Part shown: positions 4,930 to 9,021 of the stretch, in pieces | Layout of the letters: each line of letters opens with the position of its first letter | Position numbering within the stretch: the first letter of the stretch is position 1 | Assembly (NCBI GenBank): GCA_041917855.1 | Contig: JAYRWT010000077.1 | Coordinates: 1-9,021 of the forward strand | Length of the DNA stretch: 9,021 nucleotides | Direction of reading: 5' to 3' | DNA from: CALBLZ01 sp041917855 | GTDB taxonomy: Bacteria; Patescibacteriota; UBA1384; CAILIB01 | The notes under the pieces: model-generated | What the model was told of the DNA's origin: nothing | Seen by the model: the letters and a program-made list of their open reading frames with translations, nothing else | Database searches by the model: none | Program-made: the position numbers and the translations under genes

Positions 4930-5027
4930 GACAACCATCTAGGTTGTCTGGACCAGTAACAGGGTTGTCCCTGCTATTTCGATGGTTGCCCGTTATATGG
5001 GACAACCACCTACTTGTATAGGTTGGG
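4930..5027. promoter_or_regulatory. Cluster of six GACAACC/GGTTGTC-type heptamers between divergent genes (putative operator)
   Basis: GACAACC at 4930-4936 and 5001-5007, GGTTGTC at 4942-4948 and 4963-4969, and variants GGTTGCC (4984-4990) and GGTTGGG (5021-5027). The first two form a perfect inverted repeat with a 5-bp centre (ATCTA); GGTTGTCCC (4963-4971) and GGGACAACC (4999-5007) form a second, wider one. The cluster lies between the zinc-ribbon gene (start 4904) and the recombinase (start 5109), where a repressor could control both. Confidence 0.65.
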
Positions 5028-5052
5028 TAATTTAACCGTGTTACTGTTCCAG

Positions 5053-5102
5053 ACGGTCTAAGCGTAGCAGATCCTGGAATAAATCACGATACGGTCTAGA
5101 AT
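5053..5102 (+). promoter_or_regulatory. Recombinase promoter (leaderless geometry) with direct repeat ACGGTCTA
   Basis: A -10 box TAGAAT (5097-5102) ends exactly 6 nt before ATG 5109, so the transcript would begin at the start codon. A weak -35 (CTGGAA, 5074-5079) is 17 bp upstream. ACGGTCTA occurs at 5053-5060 and again at 5091-5098, overlapping the -10, so a repressor bound there would block transcription. Confidence 0.5.
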
Positions 5103-5108
5103 AAACCC

Positions 5109-6758
5109 ATGGACGATTTAAGCGCTCTACGTGCGGGTATTGAAAGGTTTCTTGATGACCGAATAGGTAATACAAAGGACGAGTCACGAGAAAGTAAATA
5201 CATCCTTTATGCGCGTAAGTCGACAAGTTCCAGTGATCATCAAGAGCACTCAATAGATGATCAGATAAAGGACTGTTATGTCAGGTGCATAAATCCTGAT
5301 GGGTTAAATGTAATTAAGATATTTAAAGAAGAGGAGTCGGCACGCAATGCGGGCACCCGTCCCTTGTTTAGGAAAATGTTGAACATGATCCAGGACGGTG
5401 AAGCTGATGGCATCATAACGTGGCACCCTGATCGATTATCACGGAACATGAAAGAGGCAGGCGAGATAATCGACTTACTGGATAAAGAAGCAATAAAAGA
5501 TCTAAGATTTGCAACTTCGACTTTCGAGAATAACCCTACTGGCAAGATGCTTCTTGGCATTGCCTTTGTGCTAGCGAAACAATACTCCGAGCATTTAAGT
5601 GAGAACGTTAGCCGAGGAAACAGAGAGCATGTGGCACGTGGGGAGTACTTGGCAACTTCAAAACATGGCTATCGGATAATTCGTACAAGCGATTTAGATC
5701 GCTTGTACCCAGATGAAGAAAATTTTCAGTACATCAAAGAGGCATTTCGACTCCGTCTTACAGAAAATAGGCGACTAGAAGATATCGCAGACTACCTAAA
5801 CTCGAGTGGCTACAAGGTGCACAATCGGCGTGTAGGTCATAAGAGTTTTAAGTGGTCAAAGTCAAAAGTATCAGCCCTTTTTAAGGATGCGATATATGCA
5901 GGCTTCCTAGTTTACGGCACACACCAAACCTATTTACCTGAGCTGTACGACTTTACTCCCGTTATTACACTCAAGGAATTTACTGTCTTAAATCCAGGTG
6001 TAAATCTTGGAGAGACAATTGCTGTTAAAGGTAAGAGAACCGGTTTGGCTACACAGTATGCGTACAAAATGGTTACCTGCGGTTATTGTGGTGGCTTAAT
6101 GACACCTGCTCCTCAGCCAAAAAAACTAGCGACTGGCGATAAGGTTTCTATTTTCTACTTTCGATGCGAAAACGCAATATGCAGAGCACCAAAGAGAAAT
6201 AATACCCGGGCTAGAGTGATTCTGGATTTTGTTATTTCTTTTTTGAAGGCTAATGCAGAGAGGCTTTCAACGCCAGAAGTATACGAAATGTACAAGAGAG
6301 AGAAAGAAGAAGCAGTAAAAGAAGTACAGCGTAAATTCAAAGACTTAATGGGTGTTATCACCAAGAAAGAGAAGGAGTTAAGCCATCAACTAAATTTAAC
6401 GAAAGACAAAATCAGTCATTCTGACGATGAGGCGCTTACTAGGATTTTGGTTGAAAATGTTCAGCGTTACGAGAAACAGCTTGAGGGATTGCAGGATGAC
6501 AAGTTTGATATAACCACAAAGAGGGATCAGGTGGGCGCCTCGATGCTAAGTCTTGGTGATTTTCTCGAATTTATGCAAAAATCGGCTACCACACTAGAGA
6601 AAACTAATTCGCTGGAGGTAGTTGATGGGGTTACCAAAATTCTCTTCTCGAACTTTGTTGTTAAGGATAAATCTATATCTGATTACAAACTAAAAGAACC
6701 CTTTGAAAGGGTCCTTTTAGTTGATCGTGTTCATTTTGGTCGGGGTGCCCGGACTTGA
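5109..6758 (+). CDS. Large serine recombinase (site-specific integrase)
   Basis: Encodes 549 aa in the integrated state. The resolvase-type catalytic domain (about 30-170) has YARKS with the likely nucleophile Ser38, and DRLSRN (108-113) with catalytic arginines. A 'recombinase' DNA-binding domain follows (about 185-300), then a zinc beta-ribbon with C324/C327 and C353/C358, and a coiled-coil (about 395-465) typical of large serine integrases. Such enzymes act as tetramers, cutting attP and attB at a central dinucleotide through phosphoserine links. ATG 5109 has no Shine-Dalgarno but a -10 box 6 nt upstream. The last 22 nt lie inside tRNA-Pro, and the TGA stop is in the tRNA T-arm. Codons 543-545 span the putative att core, so residues 546-549 are host-encoded; in a circular element the protein would instead have 587 residues. 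It is A+T-rich relative to the host flanks. Confidence 0.93.
   Translation: MDDLSALRAGIERFLDDRIGNTKDESRESKYILYARKSTSSSDHQEHSIDDQIKDCYVRCINPDGLNVIKIFKEEESARNAGTRPLFRKMLNMIQDGEADGIITWHPDRLSRNMKEAGEIIDLLDKEAIKDLRFATSTFENNPTGKMLLGIAFVLAKQYSEHLSENVSRGNREHVARGEYLATSKHGYRIIRTSDLDRLYPDEENFQYIKEAFRLRLTENRRLEDIADYLNSSGYKVHNRRVGHKSFKWSKSKVSALFKDAIYAGFLVYGTHQTYLPELYDFTPVITLKEFTVLNPGVNLGETIAVKGKRTGLATQYAYKMVTCGYCGGLMTPAPQPKKLATGDKVSIFYFRCENAICRAPKRNNTRARVILDFVISFLKANAERLSTPEVYEMYKREKEEAVKEVQRKFKDLMGVITKKEKELSHQLNLTKDKISHSDDEALTRILVENVQRYEKQLEGLQDDKFDITTKRDQVGASMLSLGDFLEFMQKSATTLEKTNSLEVVDGVTKILFSNFVVKDKSISDYKLKEPFERVLLVDRVHFGRGART
6688..6722 (-). terminator. Hairpin in the recombinase 3' end, likely serving as terminator for tRNA-Pro
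   Basis: AACTAAAAG and ACCCTT pair with AAGGGT and CTTTTAGTT, with one A/C mismatch and a 3-nt loop. It lies within recombinase codons 527-538. On the minus strand it follows tRNA-Pro by 15 bp, and the central GC-rich stem is followed by TTCTTTTAG, as in an intrinsic terminator. The element thus seems to bring a replacement for the terminator displaced to 3008-3049. Confidence 0.55.
6735..6742. repeat. Putative attR core (8-bp direct repeat), overlapping the tRNA-Pro 3' end
   Basis: TTTGGTCG, identical to 3047-3054. On the minus strand it covers the last acceptor bases, the discriminator A, CCA and two bases beyond. It also lies in frame in the recombinase gene (Phe-Gly-Arg, codons 543-545). 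Confidence 0.55.
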
Positions 6759-6813
6759 ACCGGGGACCTCCTGGTCCCAAACCAGGCGCACTAGCCAACT
6801 GTGCTACACCCCG
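6737..6813 (-). tRNA. tRNA-Pro (anticodon UGG), complete, CCA encoded; integration target
   Basis: Acceptor stem CGGGGTG/CACCCCG, D-arm, anticodon stem CCTGG/CCAGG with loop TTTGGGA (anticodon TGG), T-arm CCCGG-TTCAAGT-CCGGG, discriminator A, and CCA encoded at 6737-6739. The gene is intact despite the insertion abutting its 3' end, and overlaps the recombinase coding sequence by 22 nt on the opposite strand. No clear promoter is visible upstream. Confidence 0.97.
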
Positions 6814-6828
6814 AGGAGGCGGACCCGC

Positions 6829-6846
6829 GCAAAAGCTTGCTTTTGC
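6829..6846. repeat. Perfect 8-bp inverted repeat upstream of tRNA-Pro
   Basis: GCAAAAGC and GCTTTTGC separated by TT. With only 2 nt at its centre it would favour a cruciform or a slightly opened hairpin. It is the first of three palindromes in the tRNA-Pro to rny intergenic region. Confidence 0.6.
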
Positions 6847-6862
6847 ATGAGGATGCCGACGA

Positions 6863-6943
6863 GGGGTGGAATTTGCGAAGCAAATCGAACCCCGAAGTCA
6901 TATGCTGCACGGGAAGCGATTTGCGGAGCAAATCGAACCCCGA
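6863..6943. repeat. Two 25-bp palindromic repeats (REP/MITE-like) between tRNA-Pro and rny
   Basis: Copies at 6871-6895 and 6919-6943 differ at one base (A/G in the loop). Each holds ATTTGC-G(A/G)A-GCAAAT followed by TCGAACCCCGA. In copy 1 an outer GGGGT (6863-6867) pairs with ACCCC (6889-6893), and in copy 2 the inner stem extends to 8 bp. The TCGAACCCCGA tail, read on the minus strand, resembles the 5' side of a tRNA T-arm. No gene is supported in 6814-7204; short ORFs there merely read through these repeats. Confidence 0.75.
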
Positions 6944-7000
6944 GGCAATCCTCAGATTTCAGGCCTTCCTATTCTTACCTGAAACACCCCTATCCGTCAA

Positions 7001-7029
7001 TTGCGCTTTAGTGGCGCTCCGGCTATACT
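7001..7029 (+). promoter_or_regulatory. Sigma70-type promoter upstream of rny
   Basis: -35 TTGCGC (7001-7006) and -10 TATACT (7024-7029) with a 17-bp spacer, giving a start near 7036 and a leader of about 170 nt before rny. A second, weaker -10 candidate TAGAAT (7146-7151) overlaps the inverted repeat TCTAAC-AG-GTTAGA (7136-7149), and would give a leader of about 45 nt. Confidence 0.6.
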
Positions 7030-7204
7030 GCGAACAGGTTACGGATGGCACGCAACCGATTACTGATTACTTATAGATTCGTCTCCCTCTCAATGTTTGT
7101 ACTTACTCCACCAAATATTCAGATCTTGCGTAGCGTCTAACAGGTTAGAATCGCCGAGGCGTTACTTGGTGGTGGCCAGGGTAGAGGAGACAGAAAGGAG
7201 CTAG

Positions 7205-8689
7205 ATGGAAATTGTGATTGCGGTAATTGCCGCAGCACTCGGAGTCGGCATCGGCTTTGGAGCTTCTACGCGTACTGCAAAAGGCAAGACGCAAGAAATG
7301 GAAAAACAAGCAGCGGCAGCGTTAAAAAAAGCCGAGGCTGAGGCAGATAAGCGCAAGGCTGAGCTACTAGCAGAGGCCGAGGAGCGCCAGAAGTTTGTGC
7401 GCGATTTGGAAAAGTCTATTCAGAACCGCGAAGCTCAGGTAGAGCGCCGCAGTGAAGATATTGAGCGCCTACGCAAAGAGTGGGAAACAAAGAATGAAGA
7501 GGTAATTAAGGTGAAAGAGGCGGTGCGCGAAATCCGCGAGAAGCAAGAAGCTTCTCTAGAGCGCATTGCCAAAATGAGCAAAGAAGAAGCCAAGGAAGTG
7601 CTCCTGGGCGTTGTAGAAAAGAGTGCCAAGGACGACATCATCAAGAAGATGAAGCAGCTCGATGACCGCACTGAAACTGAGGTTGAAAACGAGGCTCGCC
7701 TGCGCCTGTCTACCATTCTGGCTCGCATAGCTTCTGATGTTACCGCCGAGAACACTGTCTTTGCCGTCACCATTCCGAACGAGGAGATGAAAGGTCGCTT
7801 GATTGGTAAGGAAGGTCGCAATATTATTGCGTTCGAAAAAGCTACAGGGGTAGACCTACTGATCGACGACAGTCCAGATACCGTGCTGATTTCATCTTTC
7901 GACCCAGTACGTCGTGAGATTGGTCGCGTTGCCTTAGAACAGCTCATCCGTGATGGTCGGGTACAGCCAGCGCGCATTGAAGAAATTGTGGCAAAGGCTA
8001 CCGAGGATGTTAACAATGCCATCCGTAAGGCTGGTGAAGCGGCAGTAATCGAGGCTAAAGTTTCTGGTTTGCCGAAAGAGATCGTTCGTATCTTGGGTCA
8101 GCTGAAGTATCGCACCTCATACGGCCAGAACATGCTGGCGCACTCAATTGAGGTCTGTAAAATTGCCGGCATCATTGCCGAAGAAGTAGGCGCGGATGTG
8201 CAGGTTACCCGTACTGCCGCCCTGCTGCACGATCTTGGTAAGGCCCTCGATCACGATATTAAGGCGCCACACCACCACATTTCGGCCGACATTGCCCGTA
8301 AGTACAAGCTAGGCGAGGATATTGCCCACGCCATTATTGCCCACCACGACGACGTACCACCAACCACAACTGAGGCGTGGATAGTTAAAACTGCCGATGC
8401 AATCTCGGGGGCTCGCCCTGGCGCCCGCCGTGGCTCCTACGAGGAGTACGTGGAGCGTTTGCGTGAGCTAGAGAACGTTGCCAACAACTTCCCCGGTGTC
8501 GATAAGTCCTTTGCTATTCAGGCCGGACGTGAGGTGCGTGTATTTGTGCGACCGAACGAGATTGATGACCTAGAGGCTGCTAAGCTCGCTAAGGCAATTG
8601 CTGCCAAGGTAGAGGAAGAGCTCACCTACCCAGGTCAAGTTAAGGTAAATGTAATCCGCGAGACACGTCACCAGGCCTTTGCTAGTTAA
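7205..8689 (+). CDS. rny: Ribonuclease Y
   Basis: Encodes 494 aa, about the usual length. RNase Y is the membrane-anchored endoribonuclease that starts mRNA decay in many bacteria lacking RNase E. Domains: an N-terminal membrane helix (2-20); a long charged coiled-coil (about 28-160); a KH RNA-binding domain with GRLIGKEGRN (197-206); and an HD metal-dependent phosphohydrolase domain with H313, the H342-D343 pair in ALLHDLGKALDHD, further metal-ligand histidines (HHHIS near 358; AHHDD near 380) and ADAISGARPGARR (397 on), typical of the family. ATG 7205 follows a textbook AAAGGAG 5 nt upstream, unlike the leaderless genes in this window. It is followed by an intrinsic terminator, so it is probably transcribed alone. 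All catalytic motifs look intact. Confidence 0.98.
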   Translation: MEIVIAVIAAALGVGIGFGASTRTAKGKTQEMEKQAAAALKKAEAEADKRKAELLAEAEERQKFVRDLEKSIQNREAQVERRSEDIERLRKEWETKNEEVIKVKEAVREIREKQEASLERIAKMSKEEAKEVLLGVVEKSAKDDIIKKMKQLDDRTETEVENEARLRLSTILARIASDVTAENTVFAVTIPNEEMKGRLIGKEGRNIIAFEKATGVDLLIDDSPDTVLISSFDPVRREIGRVALEQLIRDGRVQPARIEEIVAKATEDVNNAIRKAGEAAVIEAKVSGLPKEIVRILGQLKYRTSYGQNMLAHSIEVCKIAGIIAEEVGADVQVTRTAALLHDLGKALDHDIKAPHHHISADIARKYKLGEDIAHAIIAHHDDVPPTTTEAWIVKTADAISGARPGARRGSYEEYVERLRELENVANNFPGVDKSFAIQAGREVRVFVRPNEIDDLEAAKLAKAIAAKVEEELTYPGQVKVNVIRETRHQAFAS

Positions 8690-8713
8690 GATTGTGTCAG
8701 GGTTGCGTCAGAG

Positions 8714-8739
8714 AGTCGGCGGTTATTGCCGGCTTTTCT
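8714..8739 (+). terminator. Intrinsic terminator of rny
   Basis: AGTCGGC (8714-8720) pairs with GCCGGCT (8728-8734), one G-U pair, loop GGTTATT, followed by TTTTCT, 25 bp past the rny stop. Confidence 0.85.
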
Positions 8740-8741
8740 GG

Positions 8742-8747
8742 TAGTAT
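8742..8747 (+). promoter_or_regulatory. -10 box of a possible leaderless promoter for the last gene
   Basis: TAGTAT ends 6 nt before ATG 8754, right after the rny terminator. TATAAG (8745-8750) is an overlapping alternative, with TTATTG (8723-8728) as a -35 at 16 bp. No Shine-Dalgarno sequence precedes the ATG. Confidence 0.45.
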
Positions 8748-8753
8748 AAGCGC

Positions 8754-9021
8754 ATGAAAGTTCGTACTGCCTTCTTTGCTGTACTGTGTGTACTGCTTGT
8801 TGCAGCAGGTTTTGTGACAGGCTTATCTGTAGCTGGGCGTGAGCAAAAAAATAGCACCACCAACTATCGCACTACTCAGCACACTGGTTTCTACAACTAT
8901 CAGAGCCTACAAGACACCAAGCAGCCAGGCATACTTCGTGTACTGCAAGATGGCTCGTCCTGTGCGCAGAGTAACTCTGTTGCTACGTACACCGACTGGA
9001 GTGGATTTGTTCGCGCCAGCA
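8754..9021 (+). CDS. Secreted or membrane-anchored hypothetical protein, N-terminal 89 residues (runs off the window)
   Basis: The visible part starts MKVRTAFFAVLCVLLVAAGF: a short basic start and a hydrophobic stretch (about 6-25), so a signal peptide or N-terminal membrane anchor. A polar segment rich in Thr, Gln, Asn and Tyr follows. The single Cys in the hydrophobic part is not in a clear lipobox, so a lipoprotein is not supported. I do not recognise the rest. Codon use resembles rny. The ATG has no Shine-Dalgarno but follows a -10-like TAGTAT by 6 nt. The gene is downstream of rny on the same strand but separated by a terminator, so it is probably independently transcribed. Confidence 0.7.
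   Translation, partial: MKVRTAFFAVLCVLLVAAGFVTGLSVAGREQKNSTTNYRTTQHTGFYNYQSLQDTKQPGILRVLQDGSSCAQSNSVATYTDWSGFVRAS

Larger units (their letters stand above)
3047..6742 (+). mobile_element. Putative 3.7-kb integrative element inserted in the 3' end of tRNA-Pro by a large serine recombinase
   Basis: Bounded by the exact 8-bp direct repeat TTTGGTCG at 3047-3054 and 6735-6742 (unit length 3688 bp). The right copy is the tRNA-Pro 3' end (CCA, discriminator and first acceptor bases on the minus strand). The interior is visibly more A+T-rich than the flanks. Cargo: 51-aa ORF, large structured RNA, zinc-ribbon membrane protein and serine recombinase. The left flank holds a terminator well placed to be the old tRNA-Pro terminator. 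The recombinase frame is open and in phase across both repeat copies. No replication, transfer or structural genes are seen. The boundaries rest on only 8 bp, so they are an inference supported by context. Confidence 0.65.

Noticed and set aside
4226..5027. CRISPR array
   Set aside because: Repeats are only 7 bp with short irregular spacing. There are no spacers of constant length and no cas genes.
6721..7076. Small ORFs reading over tRNA-Pro and the following repeats
   Set aside because: Their peptides come from the antisense tRNA (for example GLEPGTSW) and from the palindromic repeats (SKSNPE, CGANRTP). There is no ribosome-binding site or leaderless promoter.

Overview
The window looks like a chromosomal segment of a Patescibacteria/CPR bacterium, most likely Saccharibacteria (inference, moderate confidence). 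Grounds: RNase Y rather than RNase E, compact spacing, tRNA genes with encoded CCA, several genes that appear leaderless (a -10 box exactly 6 nt before ATG, no Shine-Dalgarno), and a large serine recombinase lodged in a tRNA gene. UGA is used as a stop and Trp is encoded by UGG, so there is no sign of UGA recoding.

Layout. 1-3046 is host chromosome read mainly on the minus strand: a partial tRNA-Arg, a Nudix hydrolase, a GlmU/MobA-type nucleotidyltransferase, a tRNA-His/tRNA-Gly pair with a duplicated tRNA-His fragment, and an unrecognised 336-aa protein with a clear promoter. 3047-6742 is, I propose, a 3.7-kb integrated element bounded by an 8-bp direct repeat that contains the 3' end of tRNA-Pro. 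It carries a 51-aa small ORF, a large structured non-coding RNA (about 3565-4020) ending in a strong intrinsic terminator, a zinc-ribbon/membrane protein on the minus strand, a cluster of GACAACC-type operator repeats, and the serine recombinase. 6737-9021 is host again: tRNA-Pro (minus), a repeat-bearing intergenic stretch, rny (RNase Y), and the start of a secreted or membrane-anchored protein.

The most interesting points lie in the element. First, about 450 nt with no ORF fold on paper into at least ten helices closed by a 5'-3' long-range pairing, and match no RNA family I can name. Second, the recombinase reading frame runs through the 8-bp att core in the same frame on both sides. In the integrated state it stops inside tRNA-Pro after 549 codons. 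If the ends are joined as a circle, it would read in frame into 3056-3184 and give a 587-aa protein with a different C-terminus, ending 7 bp before the small ORF. Integration would therefore switch the recombinase C-terminus and uncouple it from the small ORF and RNA downstream. The element has no recognisable replication, conjugation or capsid genes, so it looks like a minimal or satellite integrative element.
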